Shown here in pieces: positions 26,668-35,638 of a DNA stretch of 64,000 nt. A model generated the notes under the pieces. The model saw only the letters and a list, made by a program, of their open reading frames with translations. It did not search any database and had not been told where the DNA came from. Each line of letters opens with the position of its first letter. Position 1 is the stretch's first letter. Source of the stretch: Paenibacillus tundrae (GTDB lineage: Bacteria > Bacillota > Bacilli > Paenibacillales > Paenibacillaceae); NCBI RefSeq assembly GCF_036884255.1, contig NZ_CP145605.1, forward strand, positions 3,100,001-3,164,000, given 5' to 3'. Both the position numbers and the translations under genes were made by a program.

Positions 26668-28129
26668 TGCAGTTGATCGCGAACTCAAATCATTGTTGAA
26701 GTCCAAAGCAGAAGACGTGGCTATTCCTGAGCCAGTTCAGAATGCTGTCGAAAATGTATTATCTTCTCTACCTAAACAGAAGAGGAAGAAGAGATTTCCT
26801 AGTACCCGGTGGAGATGGTTAGCTGCGGCTGTTGTCTTTTTTGTTCTTCTCAGTGCAATTTCGGTTTCAACTGTGCCGATATTTTCTGAGATGCTGCGAT
26901 CTTTATTCGCCAAAGATAATCCGGATATCGGACTGTTGCGAGCACAAGAGTTAGGGTTGGTTCATAATCCTCATATTAAAGTAAAAGACAAAGGTTACAC
27001 GCTCGTAATCAATGAAGCTGTGGCGGATCCGACACGGGTGACAATTGCTCTACAGCTATTTGATCCCAAAGGGAAGCATAATCGTGACAAATTGGTCATT
27101 GGCTATGAGAACCAAATTACGATTATGGATAGTGAAGGAAATCAGATAGACACCATGTACGATATGGGATACACGAATGATTTTTATTACTTAGTCGCCT
27201 TTTTCAAGGAGCCTTTACAGACAGATCGGATTACCGTTGAAGGACATGTTCAGAAACTGGGTCAGCGGAATGAAACACCCATTGAAGGGGATTGGAACTT
27301 TAGTTTCGATATGGATATGAAAGAGGCAAATAGCAAGACTACCATCGAAGAGTTGTCCGGAAGTTATACAACACCACATGGAATGACGGTGACGTTGAAG
27401 CGGCTGACGAGAATGGTACAGGGTGTGCGTCTAGAACTGGAGACAGAGCTTAGTGATGAAGCCATGGCTAGATCACCCGGAGATTTATGGGAAAACCAGA
27501 TGCTGAGCTTCCATTTTGAGACGATGGATAAGGAAGAGATTCATGCTGTGAATCCGAGAAAACAGGGTTTTATGGATAGTTTGATGACATCTGATCATAC
27601 GGTCATTGGTAATGGGAAAATGCACTGGAGTTACACATTTAAGTACTTACCAGAAGAAGAATCTTACCGTTTTGTCTTAGATGCCTACTCCGTTGCAGAG
27701 CAGGATGGAAGCCAGATTGCGTTTAAACCCGCTGAATTAGTAGAGCCAAAAGGGTATCAAGTATTGAATGATCACTTTGAGTTGAACGGGACAGCTCTTG
27801 AGGAATCCGATATGGAACAAGACACAGATGAAATGGTCATTTCTTTCTATGCAGAGTTAGAAAATGAATTTGACAACAATGTATGGAAGGCAGTCGATGT
27901 ATTAGGCAATGAGTACGAAGTAGACCGCCGCGGTGTATCGTTTTTAGCTAATACTTTGCCTGACAATTGGCGTGAAGGATTGATTAGTATGGGAGATCGT
28001 GGGATGAAGCAACCATATCATTTTGAAATTAAGGGATTGAGTCATATTCCTGAGCAGCTTACTCTCATTAGAGAAGTCGTTGATAAACGTTATCAAGACC
28101 CCAATTGGTCTGTTCTTCTCAATCCATAG
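26654..28129 (+). CDS. Membrane anti-sigma factor with DUF4179 domain
   Basis: A 491-residue protein: cytoplasmic N-terminus of about 50 residues, one transmembrane helix (about 54-76), then a large extracellular part with the DUF4179 pattern (about 100-190: YTLVINEAVADPTRVTIALQLF). The start overlaps the sigma gene by 14 bases behind AGGAGAGG. By arrangement and topology it holds the sigma factor inactive until an outside signal is received. The signal is not known. Confidence 0.85.
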   Translation: MNHPDAVDRELKSLLKSKAEDVAIPEPVQNAVENVLSSLPKQKRKKRFPSTRWRWLAAAVVFFVLLSAISVSTVPIFSEMLRSLFAKDNPDIGLLRAQELGLVHNPHIKVKDKGYTLVINEAVADPTRVTIALQLFDPKGKHNRDKLVIGYENQITIMDSEGNQIDTMYDMGYTNDFYYLVAFFKEPLQTDRITVEGHVQKLGQRNETPIEGDWNFSFDMDMKEANSKTTIEELSGSYTTPHGMTVTLKRLTRMVQGVRLELETELSDEAMARSPGDLWENQMLSFHFETMDKEEIHAVNPRKQGFMDSLMTSDHTVIGNGKMHWSYTFKYLPEEESYRFVLDAYSVAEQDGSQIAFKPAELVEPKGYQVLNDHFELNGTALEESDMEQDTDEMVISFYAELENEFDNNVWKAVDVLGNEYEVDRRGVSFLANTLPDNWREGLISMGDRGMKQPYHFEIKGLSHIPEQLTLIREVVDKRYQDPNWSVLLNP

Positions 28130-28201
28130 AGCGAGAATGAAACGAACAGCCGAACACGCAGCATATGACTGGGACGTTCCTATTCTCGCCTTGCTCTATA
28201 G
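28126..28201. terminator. Long bulged hairpin between converging genes
   Basis: TAGAGC-GAGAAT (28127-28138) is mirrored by ATTCTCGCCTTGCTCTA (28182-28198) with a four-base bulge and a loop of about 40 bases. It lies between the converging anti-sigma and spore-type genes; likely a shared terminator. Confidence 0.4.
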
Positions 28202-28205
28202 ATTT

Positions 28206-28658
28206 TTATGAAGTCCCTGCTTGAGCAGAGCCATTAAAGGATACAGGGCCAATAACAGTTACAGGGTCTACTGATGTGCTTCCAACAAACATCGTATATC
28301 GAATTTGACCAGTTGCAACATTAATTGCCGGAGGGAAATCACCAGCAGCAAAACTAAATAATCTACCGCCAGGACCGGAGGATAAGTCGATTGTTGAATT
28401 GAAGATAATGATACCTGAACCGAAAGCTCCGGTACCTCCTCGGACAACATAAATATTGACTACGTTTGAAGCAGATCTAAAAACACCAACTGTTCCCCAG
28501 AGTTGAATGCGTACGTCACTTTGATTGGGAGTTCCTATAGCTGCAACCGTTTGAAGACCGATATCGCCTACTAACACAGGCGTTGTTGATAGTATTTCAG
28601 TACCAGAGCTAAAGGTGTTATGAAGGGACAATCGTGAATCTAGGAATTGAATCGGCAT
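28206..28658 (-). CDS. Possible surface or spore-layer structural protein
   Basis: A 150-residue protein rich in Gly, Ser, Thr, Val and Ile, without charged clusters, cysteine or a signal peptide, built of short beta strands separated by small residues. GAGGTGAT precedes ATG 28658. The composition resembles other cytosol-made surface proteins in this window (37277 and 37665) and exosporium-type proteins in general. No family assigned. Confidence 0.68.
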   Translation of the reverse strand: MPIQFLDSRLSLHNTFSSGTEILSTTPVLVGDIGLQTVAAIGTPNQSDVRIQLWGTVGVFRSASNVVNIYVVRGGTGAFGSGIIIFNSTIDLSSGPGGRLFSFAAGDFPPAINVATGQIRYTMFVGSTSVDPVTVIGPVSFNGSAQAGTS

Positions 28659-28709
28659 GTTTATCACCTCGCTTTCAATCTATTCACATTTTATGCAAGG
28701 AGCCATAGA

Positions 28710-28829
28710 ATGCTTGGACAAGAATCAAAAGAGGCATTCCATCATACAGGAAGCTGGAGAAAGATTGGTACGTCAATTGGGAAAAAGTTCGCTCATGATA
28801 TTGGTAGAAAAAGCACAGCTCAAGTATAA
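28710..28829 (+). CDS. Small basic peptide, 39 residues
   Basis: AAGGAG eight bases before ATG 28710 opens a 39-residue frame with an amphipathic basic stretch, HHTGSWRKIGTSIGKKF, at about residues 11-27. It diverges from the surface-protein gene and precedes the PhzF gene. The strong ribosome binding site is the main argument for reality. Function unknown; peptide toxin, regulator or chance frame are all possible. Confidence 0.42.
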   Translation: MLGQESKEAFHHTGSWRKIGTSIGKKFAHDIGRKSTAQV

Positions 28830-28886
28830 TTATGGAATTCAAAGAACTTTTCGTTAATCAAAGAAACTTTGAAAGTGGGAATAGTC

Positions 28887-29783
28887 ATGCCTACAATACA
28901 AGTTCTACATTACGATGCATTCTCTTCAGAACCTAATATGGGAAACCCGGCGGGAGTTGTTTTGGATGCGGATCACTTGTCTGAAAAGGAAATGCAGTCC
29001 ATTGCACGTTCTGTTGGATTTAACGAAACGGCATTTGTTCTAAGATCAAGACAAGCGGATTATAAACTACGATATTTTACACCAGGACACGAGATTAATT
29101 TATGTGGACATGCAACGATGGCTTCGATGTATTGTTTGAAGACACGAGGACATATTGAAGCATCCCTGAATGCTGTAACGATTGAAACGAATGTCGGAAT
29201 CCTACCTATAACGTTTGATTACATCAATAATGAACTGATGGTAACGATGAAGCAGGATCATCCTCAATTCGTTCCATTCCAAGGGTCAGTTAAGAAGCTG
29301 GCAGAGAGCCTAGGCTTATTGGAAGAAGAGATTGATCCCACTATGCCCATCGTGTATGGAAGTACAGGAACATGGACGTTGTTGGTGCCTATTAGAAATT
29401 TAGAGAGCTTCAGTAGAATGAAGTCTAATAATGATATGTTCCCAGAGATCTTGGTCGAGAATCCAAGGTCTTCTGTGCATCCTTTTGGATTAGTAACAGT
29501 TAAGCAAGAGGCACTGATGCATGCTAGACACTTTTCTTCACCGTATTCAGGTACGATCGAAGATGCGATAACAGGAACCGCATCTGGCGTGATGGGAGCT
29601 TATTATTTGACATACCTTGATCAAGAAGCGTCTAACATAGAGTTCATCGTGGAACAGGGTACAGAAGTGCACAAAGATGGACAAGTGTTGGTAAATGTAA
29701 ACCGTGAACAGGATCGTATGGATGTGTACATCTCGGGAACAGGCGTCTATGTTCGTGAGATTCATGTTGAATATGATGGTTAA
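28887..29783 (+). CDS. PhzF family isomerase
   Basis: A 298-residue two-lobed epimerase-like protein. It begins with the family signature VLHYDAFSSEPNMGNPAGVVLDAD and has the catalytic Glu in GFNETAFV (about residue 46), then RYFTPGHEINLCGHATMAS. A second-lobe motif DAITGTASGVMGAY is near residue 230. ATG 28887 has GTGGGA upstream; an earlier TTG is possible. Family members isomerise small metabolites; substrate unknown. Confidence 0.88.
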   Translation: MPTIQVLHYDAFSSEPNMGNPAGVVLDADHLSEKEMQSIARSVGFNETAFVLRSRQADYKLRYFTPGHEINLCGHATMASMYCLKTRGHIEASLNAVTIETNVGILPITFDYINNELMVTMKQDHPQFVPFQGSVKKLAESLGLLEEEIDPTMPIVYGSTGTWTLLVPIRNLESFSRMKSNNDMFPEILVENPRSSVHPFGLVTVKQEALMHARHFSSPYSGTIEDAITGTASGVMGAYYLTYLDQEASNIEFIVEQGTEVHKDGQVLVNVNREQDRMDVYISGTGVYVREIHVEYDG

Positions 29784-29799
29784 TTGATGACTCTCTAAA

Positions 29800-30840
29800 A
29801 TGCAATGCAGCGAATTGGAAAGCGACTCCTATTTAGAAGGGCGTGACATACATTTGGTCAATCAAGACATACTATCTCAAGCGGCAATAGCTTTTGGAAT
29901 TAACCCTATTTCATTGGAGTTTGTGAGTAATTCAACGAACGAAGTCTATAAATACATTAACAATAATCAGATGTACTATCTACGATTATCCGAAAAATCC
30001 ATTGAATACGAGATGAGCATTCAGGCTGAGGTTCACTGGGTTCGTTTCTTGGCTATGAACGGTATTCGTGTTTCTTTACCTCTATTAACAGTAGAAGGAA
30101 GCTTGACGGCCGTATGTAGAGATCATGAGAAATGTTATATTGCTACTGTGTTTGAAGGAGTTTCGGGTAAGTTTTTTGATTCAGATCCACAAGCATGGGA
30201 CTCACCCTTATTTAAACGATGGGGTGCGACAATGGGACAAATGCACAAGTTAACTAGCTCATTATACGAGCCTATGGATTCACAACATACGAGAGTGAAG
30301 TGGAGCACGCTAGACATTGATAACCCGCATTTACATAAAGGCAACTACGCTGTGCTTGTAAATAAACTTAGAGCAATTGAGCAGGAATTGATGTCGTTAC
30401 CTACAAACCCTGAAGCATATGGGCTAATCCATTATGACTTTCATCCTTATAATTTTCTAATTGAACATGGAGAAATCAATGTATTTGATTTTGATGATTC
30501 ATTGTACGGTTGGTACGCGATGGATATTGGTGTAGCAGCTACACACGCTGTATGGTGGGGCTCAGATCATCCGAAGTGGCGTTCCAAAAACGAATTCTCC
30601 AAGTATTTCTTAACATCGTTTCTAGAAGGTTATCTGGAGGAAAATCATCTTGATTACGAATGGATCAAAAGAATTCCTTTATTTATGGAATATAGAAATA
30701 TCAGCTCTTTCTTCTGGTGGCTGAAGGATTGGGATGGGGATGAAGGAAAACTGACGGAGTCTCAGAAAAATGCCATTACTGACGCAGTTGCGTTGATTCA
30801 GGCGAATAAAGCATTTGATGGATGCGATTTGCAGTTATAA
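29800..30840 (+). CDS. APH-type phosphotransferase/kinase
   Basis: A 346-residue kinase-like protein of the aminoglycoside phosphotransferase/homoserine-kinase-II fold. The catalytic loop is LIHYDFHPYNFLI (about residues 209-221) and the metal-binding Asp follows in NVFDFDDSLYGWYAMDI. The N-lobe has VSNSTNEVYKYINNNQMYYLR. No good ribosome binding site is seen at ATG 29800, only 17 bases after the PhzF stop, so translation may be coupled. It could phosphorylate an amino alcohol, sugar or antibiotic. Confidence 0.82.
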   Translation: MQCSELESDSYLEGRDIHLVNQDILSQAAIAFGINPISLEFVSNSTNEVYKYINNNQMYYLRLSEKSIEYEMSIQAEVHWVRFLAMNGIRVSLPLLTVEGSLTAVCRDHEKCYIATVFEGVSGKFFDSDPQAWDSPLFKRWGATMGQMHKLTSSLYEPMDSQHTRVKWSTLDIDNPHLHKGNYAVLVNKLRAIEQELMSLPTNPEAYGLIHYDFHPYNFLIEHGEINVFDFDDSLYGWYAMDIGVAATHAVWWGSDHPKWRSKNEFSKYFLTSFLEGYLEENHLDYEWIKRIPLFMEYRNISSFFWWLKDWDGDEGKLTESQKNAITDAVALIQANKAFDGCDLQL

Positions 30841-30860
30841 CGTTGAAGGAGTTGAGTTGA

Positions 30861-31322
30861 ATGATTCTAGGTCTGTATGAAGCTCATTTACCCATAAGTA
30901 ACAAAAATAGATCAATCGATTTTTATTCAAAACTAGGACTGGAGCTTGCCTGGGAAGATGAAGACACAGCCTTTTTCTGGATTGAGAAAGAGAAGAGCTG
31001 GCTAGGTCTTTGGGAAGGTGAGGAACATCGGCTGCCATATCATCCTTCCATAAGACATATTGCATTTAGAGTAAGTTATGAGGAACTGTAACATAGTGTG
31101 GATTGGCTAAAAACGATTGGTGTTGAACCCGTTCCTTTTGGGAGAAGAGGTTCAGTTGAACCTTTTGTACGTGCAAACCAAGGGAATGCCTCCGTATACT
31201 TTAACGATCCAGATGGGAATAGTTTGGAGTTGATGTGTTTTGTTTCTGTACCTGAAAAGTTCAAATCAATAACAGATAAATTGTCATTTGAAGAATGGGA
31301 GAATTTAATTAAGGAGGAGTAG
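30861..31322 (+). pseudogene. VOC family gene interrupted by one nonsense codon
   Basis: Behind AAGGAG, ATG 30861 opens MILGLYEAHLPISNKNRSID, a glyoxalase/VOC fold. A TAA at 31089-31091 stops it after 76 residues, yet the same frame continues to 31322 with the second half intact (NASVYFNDPDGNSLELMCF). Without the stop it would be a normal ~153-residue protein. A single base change explains it. It may be a recent pseudogene, a sequencing error, or, less likely, two half-proteins, since a GTG exists at 31098. Confidence 0.75.
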
Positions 31323-31324
31323 GG

Positions 31325-31873
31325 ATGATCATGTTTCCTTTTCATGTTAATGAATCAATCTCAATCAATATAATACAACCGAGAGATCGGGATGATTTAT
31401 ACACATTAATCGATAATAATAGAGCGCATCTCCGAAAATGGCTACTGTGGGTTGATAAACGTCAATCCCCATCCGACTTAGATTCTGTTATAGCGATGTG
31501 GGCGCAAAATGTTGAAGAGAGAAACGGATTTGATGCAGGAATATGGTACAAACATAAGTTGGTTGGAATGATCGGTCTGCATTATATTGATTGGAAGAAC
31601 AAAGAAACAAGTATTGGATATCTATTATCGGAGTCATTCGAAGGCCGCGGAATTATATCAACATCGATTAAGGCACTATTAGATTATTTGTTTGCTGAGT
31701 TAAAGTTAAATCGTGTAATTATTCAATGTGCAGAAACCAATCTAAGAAGTCGATCTATTCCAGAACGTATTGGTTTTGTAGAGGAAGGCATTTCAAGAGA
31801 AGCTCAGTGGCTGTACGATCATTATGAGAACATTGTGACTTATAGTGTGTTATCGAGTGAATGGAATAAGTAA
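31325..31873 (+). CDS. RimJ/RimL-type GNAT acetyltransferase
   Basis: A 182-residue N-acetyltransferase. The acetyl-CoA loop region is SIGYLLSESFEGRGIISTSIKALLDYLF (about 98-125), followed by NRVIIQCAETNLRSRSIPERIGF. AAGGAGG precedes the ATG, three bases after the VOC frame's stop, so the two were one operon. It may acetylate a ribosomal protein or another amine; not resolvable. Confidence 0.87.
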   Translation: MIMFPFHVNESISINIIQPRDRDDLYTLIDNNRAHLRKWLLWVDKRQSPSDLDSVIAMWAQNVEERNGFDAGIWYKHKLVGMIGLHYIDWKNKETSIGYLLSESFEGRGIISTSIKALLDYLFAELKLNRVIIQCAETNLRSRSIPERIGFVEEGISREAQWLYDHYENIVTYSVLSSEWNK

Positions 31874-31938
31874 CATCACTACTATTTTTCTGAAGAAACC
31901 CGTCGCTTAACAATCAATTTGCTGCGAAGGAGAACAAA

Positions 31939-32460
31939 ATGAATCGAATTTTGGTGATTGGATCAGGTGGATCTGGCAAATCAACGCTTTCCCAAAAGCT
32001 AAGTAACATTCTTAATCTGCCTGTTATTCATTTAGATGCTTACTTCTGGAATCCAAACTGGGTTCCTAAACCGAATGATGAGTGGGATCAGATAATTGAT
32101 AAGTTTACTAATCAAGATCAATGGATTATGGACGGCAACTATTCAAGAACAATGAATACTAGGATCGAGAGAGCGGATGTCATTATCTTTTTGGATATGC
32201 CCAGGCTCTTATGCTGCTATCGGATCATCAAACGGCGTTTCATGTACCATAACAAGAGTAGACCCGATATGAATGAAGGGTGTAATGAAAAGTTAGATTG
32301 GGAATTCGTGAACTGGGTGTGGAATTATAAGAAAAGAAGTGGAATGAACGTTCTGAAGAAGCTCAAACACATACAGCGAGATAAACAAGTCATCATTTTA
32401 AATACTAGAAAACAAGTAGATGAATTTATAAGCAGAATAGAAAATAATAGAAGCCTTTAA
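31939..32460 (+). CDS. P-loop nucleoside kinase-like protein (FlaR/topology-modulation type)
   Basis: A 173-residue P-loop protein with Walker A GSGGSGKST (about 8-16), then LPVIHLDAYFWNPNWVPKP and DGNYSRTMNTRIERADVIIFLDMP, the pattern annotated in Firmicutes as DNA topology modulation protein. The fold is that of adenylate-kinase-like enzymes. CGAAGGAG precedes the ATG. True substrate unknown. Confidence 0.84.
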   Translation: MNRILVIGSGGSGKSTLSQKLSNILNLPVIHLDAYFWNPNWVPKPNDEWDQIIDKFTNQDQWIMDGNYSRTMNTRIERADVIIFLDMPRLLCCYRIIKRRFMYHNKSRPDMNEGCNEKLDWEFVNWVWNYKKRSGMNVLKKLKHIQRDKQVIILNTRKQVDEFISRIENNRSL

Positions 32461-32526
32461 TGATGAAGCAATTATTCGGTATATCGACTATGGAGAACAG
32501 AAATAAACATAAAGAAGAAGGATAGC

Positions 32527-33000
32527 ATGAGCTATTGGTATGATATTAATGAGATTATGCATGATGAAATACAGTTTGCCATTATGCTCACAACCTTTAA
32601 CGATAAGTTCATTATTATCCATAACAGCAAACGGGGAGGTTGGGAGATCCCAGGGGGCAATAGAGAACCAGGAGAAACGATGTTAGAAACTGCAAGTCGA
32701 GAGTTGTATGAGGAGACAGGAGCGGTTGAATTCGAACTCACTCCCTACGGTATTTATAAATGGAACGGGAGTTTGGGCATGGTTTTTCACGCTAAGGTAG
32801 AGGTGTTAGACGAATTGCCTGATTCGGAAATTTCGGAGATCAAATTCGAAGATAATTTACCCGCAGGAATGAACTTTGGAGATATGTTCTATCTCTTCTC
32901 AGAGAAATGGGATGAATGTGCAGATAAGCAAATGAAAAAATACACGGTAACGATCAAGAATTCGAGTTTACCCCGTGTAATAACAATTGCAGCGAGTTAA
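32527..33000 (+). CDS. NUDIX hydrolase
   Basis: A 157-residue protein with a clear Nudix box, GGNREPGETMLETASRELYE followed by ETGA (about residues 39-62), holding the metal-binding REXXEE. It resembles NudG/YtkD-type nucleotide-cleaning enzymes that act on modified or excess nucleoside diphosphate derivatives. AAGAAGG precedes the ATG. Substrate cannot be told from sequence. Confidence 0.88.
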   Translation: MSYWYDINEIMHDEIQFAIMLTTFNDKFIIIHNSKRGGWEIPGGNREPGETMLETASRELYEETGAVEFELTPYGIYKWNGSLGMVFHAKVEVLDELPDSEISEIKFEDNLPAGMNFGDMFYLFSEKWDECADKQMKKYTVTIKNSSLPRVITIAAS

Positions 33001-33069
33001 GAGCAAATCATATGTAACAAGGCTTACATTGATGACTAGAAACTAATTTTAAGCAGAGGAAGTGCATGG

Positions 33070-33510
33070 ATGGAGATTGTACAGGCAGATGAGACAACCC
33101 TAGATGAAGTGACACAATTAGCCTTAAAATTATGGCCCGAAAATTCGTGGCAACACCTCAGAGCTGACTTTGAAGATCTATTACAATCAGAGAAAGACAG
33201 ACTCTATCTAGCCAAATCTCAACAAAGTTACGTTGGATTTATTCACTTATCGATAAGAACTGATTATGTTGAAGGATCTAATTCCTCGCCTGTTGGTTAT
33301 GTTGAGGGCATTTACGTCGAGCAAGAGTACAGGAATCAAGGTATTTCAAAACGATTAGTTGAAGCAGTAGAGAAATGGGCGAAGTCTGCAGGTTGTACCC
33401 AAATTGCATCAGATACGGAGCTCACGAACCATACAAGCCAAGCATTTCATGCGAAGATAGGATTCACAGAAGCGAATCGAATTGTTGCTTTCATTAAAGA
33501 CTTGAAGTGA
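33070..33510 (+). CDS. GNAT acetyltransferase resembling AAC(6')-I
   Basis: A 146-residue acetyltransferase whose order of conserved phrases matches the AAC(6')-I aminoglycoside 6'-N-acetyltransferases: LWPENSWQHL near the start, LSIRTDYVEGSNSSPVGYVE, GIYVEQEYRNQGISKRLV (acetyl-CoA loop, about 82-99), WAKSAGCTQIASDTEL, and a closing KIGFTEANRIVAFIKDL. AGAGG lies upstream. Aminoglycoside acetylation is the family's known activity, but close relatives also act on other amines, so resistance is only a possibility here. Confidence 0.8.
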   Translation: MEIVQADETTLDEVTQLALKLWPENSWQHLRADFEDLLQSEKDRLYLAKSQQSYVGFIHLSIRTDYVEGSNSSPVGYVEGIYVEQEYRNQGISKRLVEAVEKWAKSAGCTQIASDTELTNHTSQAFHAKIGFTEANRIVAFIKDLK

Positions 33511-33557
33511 GTAACCTGAAATCAGCTTAAGCTTCACATCTTTACATCGATTATCAT

Positions 33558-33572
33558 TGATAATCATTTTCA
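33558..33572 (+). promoter_or_regulatory. Fur box upstream of the IsdG-like gene
   Basis: TGATAATCATTTTCA matches the 7-1-7 Fur consensus TGATAATNATTATCA at all but one position, with an overlapping ATTATCATTGATAAT on its left. It lies about 100 bases before the monooxygenase start. Confidence 0.72.
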
Positions 33573-33592
33573 ATTGAATTAGAATAGAAGTT

Positions 33593-33634
33593 GAGGGTAT
33601 CCAAGCCAGAAGAGCAAGGTGACATGGATACCTC
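33593..33634 (+). other. Hairpin in the leader of the IsdG-like gene
   Basis: GAGGGTATCCA (33593-33603) can pair with TGGATACCTC (33625-33634), one bulged base, loop of 21. No T run follows, so it is not a simple terminator. Its role is unknown. Confidence 0.45.
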
Positions 33635-33672
33635 ATTAATTTCAATAATCTGATACGATGTAGGAGGTAATG

Positions 33673-34008
33673 ATGTTAATCCAAACTCGAAGCATGATTA
33701 TACAAAAAGGGTATAGTGATCAGGTCGTAGAACGATGGAGTGGTCCTTCTCCGATTGTGGAGATGCCAGGTCTTATTGATTTTAGTGTCATGGTCAACAA
33801 GCGAAACAAAGAGCAAGAAGAAGTTCTTGTCATCATTCGCTGGGAATCAGAAGAAGCGTGGAAAAACTGGGAGAAAAGCGATGTACATATCAAAGGCCAC
33901 CGTGAGAAAAAATCGCAAGAGAAGCCAGAATATCTGATCAGTACAACTGTTAACATGTATGAGGTACAGACAGTGAAGTCAGGCAGCGGTTCTTTCAGTA
34001 ATTCATAA
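33673..34008 (+). CDS. IsdG/HmoA-like haem-degrading monooxygenase
   Basis: A 111-residue ABM-fold protein (112 if the adjacent ATG at 33670 is used; AGGAGG sits five bases before 33673). The segment VIIRWESEEAWKNWEKSDVH with the following GHREK matches the Trp and proximal His region of IsdG/IsdI and HmoA-type enzymes, which open haem to release iron. The catalytic Asn near the N-terminus of IsdI appears to be replaced by Thr in IQTRSMII. A Fur box upstream fits iron-controlled haem use. Confidence 0.82.
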   Translation: MLIQTRSMIIQKGYSDQVVERWSGPSPIVEMPGLIDFSVMVNKRNKEQEEVLVIIRWESEEAWKNWEKSDVHIKGHREKKSQEKPEYLISTTVNMYEVQTVKSGSGSFSNS

Positions 34009-34017
34009 TACTCTAAG

Positions 34018-34058
34018 CACGACTGACCATAAGCCGGTTAGTCGTGTTTCTTTTATTT
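34018..34058 (+). terminator. Intrinsic terminator
   Basis: Arms CACGACTGACC / GGTTAGTCGTG (one wobble), followed by a T-rich tail. Confidence 0.85.
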
Positions 34059-34191
34059 TATGGATGAACGGATGAATTCACTTATGATACAATCAACGAA
34101 TGTAAGTGGTACAAGCAATGCGAGACAATAGAGGTTAAGCATAAACACAAACACCAATAGATGTACCGACAAATAGGGAGGTATTATTACG

Positions 34192-35379
34192 ATGGACTAC
34201 TCATTTTCTAACAGGATTGCTGCATTACAGCCATCCATCATTCGTGAAATTTTAAAAGCAACTTCTGGTCAGAACGTTATTCCGTTCTCGGCAGGCAATC
34301 CTGCACCAGAGACGTTTCCGATTGAGGCGATACGTACGTTCACACAATCCATACTGGAACATGATCCGGTGACGGCTCTTCAATACGGAATTACAGAAGG
34401 GTATGCCCCGCTAAGACAAGCACTAACGACACATTTAAAAACAGGCTTCAATACAGGCCAAGAATCGGATGAATTGTTCATCGTATCTGGAGCGCAGCAG
34501 GGCATCGAGCTTGCTTGTAAAGTATTTTGTAATGAAGGTGACACTATAATCTGTGAGAGCCCAAGCTTCATCGGTTCCTTGAATACGTTTCGAGCAGCGG
34601 GGGCTAAGTTAGTTGGTGTGCCTATGGAGACTGACGGGATGGATATTGAGAAGCTAGAGCAAGCTCTGCAAACAGAGCAGAACGTGAAGCTAATTTACGT
34701 GATCCCAAGCTTCCAGAATCCAACGGGTATTACGACAAGTGAAGAGAAGCGTAAGGCAATCTATGATTTGGCGAAAAAGTATGGTGTCATGATTCTTGAA
34801 GATAATCCGTACGGTGAACTTCGATTCAAGGGACAAGATGTTCCCACCATTAAATCGATGGATGATGAAGGTCTTGTCATTTATGTAGGTTCCTTCTCCA
34901 AAATTCTATCTGCGGGTTTGCGTGTGGGTTACGTGCTTGCACCGTATGAGGTTGTTCAGAAGATGGTTGTGGCTAAGCAAGGTGAGGATGTACATACCGC
35001 TATGCTTCCACAGATTTTGGCGTACAAGTTCATGGCAGAGTATGACTACGATAGTCATATCGACAGCATTCGAACCATCTACCATAGAAAATCAGCGTTA
35101 ATGATTGAACAGTTGAATCAGCATATGGGCGAGCGTATTACCTTCACTCAACCCGAAGGAGGACTGTTCCTCTGGTGTGATCTACCACATCAAGTTCCGA
35201 TGCTCGAATATGCCAAGACTGCTGCTGCTCAAGGTGTTGCGGTCGTTCCTGGTACAGCTTTCCTCGTGGATGAGAGTGAGCCGTGTAATGCCATTAGGCT
35301 GAATTTCTCAACACCATCGGATGAGCAGATTGTAAAAGGAATTCAAATTTTGGGTCAGGTGTTAGACTCCTATAAGTAA
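34192..35379 (+). CDS. PLP-dependent class I/II aminotransferase
   Basis: A 395-residue fold-type I aminotransferase of the 2-aminoadipate/MocR-like branch. The substrate-side FSAGNPAPETFP is near residue 35, PSFQNPTG near 180, the cofactor Asp/Tyr region EDNPYGELRF near 203, and the PLP lysine in GSFSKILSAGLRVG near 238. AGGGAGG precedes the ATG. No HTH domain is present, so it is an enzyme, not a MocR regulator. Monocistronic with its own terminator. Amino acid unknown. Confidence 0.9.
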   Translation: MDYSFSNRIAALQPSIIREILKATSGQNVIPFSAGNPAPETFPIEAIRTFTQSILEHDPVTALQYGITEGYAPLRQALTTHLKTGFNTGQESDELFIVSGAQQGIELACKVFCNEGDTIICESPSFIGSLNTFRAAGAKLVGVPMETDGMDIEKLEQALQTEQNVKLIYVIPSFQNPTGITTSEEKRKAIYDLAKKYGVMILEDNPYGELRFKGQDVPTIKSMDDEGLVIYVGSFSKILSAGLRVGYVLAPYEVVQKMVVAKQGEDVHTAMLPQILAYKFMAEYDYDSHIDSIRTIYHRKSALMIEQLNQHMGERITFTQPEGGLFLWCDLPHQVPMLEYAKTAAAQGVAVVPGTAFLVDESEPCNAIRLNFSTPSDEQIVKGIQILGQVLDSYK

Positions 35380-35431
35380 GGACAATATAATATGGATTCA
35401 ACGAGTACTCGTATTACCGAATAGCTTGGAG

Positions 35432-35455
35432 AACCGCCAACCTGGCGGTTTTTTT
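35432..35455 (+). terminator. Intrinsic terminator after the aminotransferase
   Basis: Perfect seven-base arms AACCGCC / GGCGGTT, loop AACCT, seven T. Confidence 0.92.
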
Positions 35456-35638
35456 ATTCAACGTTCTAGCAATAGCTCTCTATTCGGCGAGTAATCTCGA
35501 TAATTCCTTGAACCTAATCCATGGATGTCTTATCAAAAGATTCTATAGATGAAGCAATTGACGCTCAGGGTGGTTCATGATAATTTAGATTAATCACAAA
35601 ATAAGCCAATAAATCCAATGAGATAAAGGGGGATTCGC

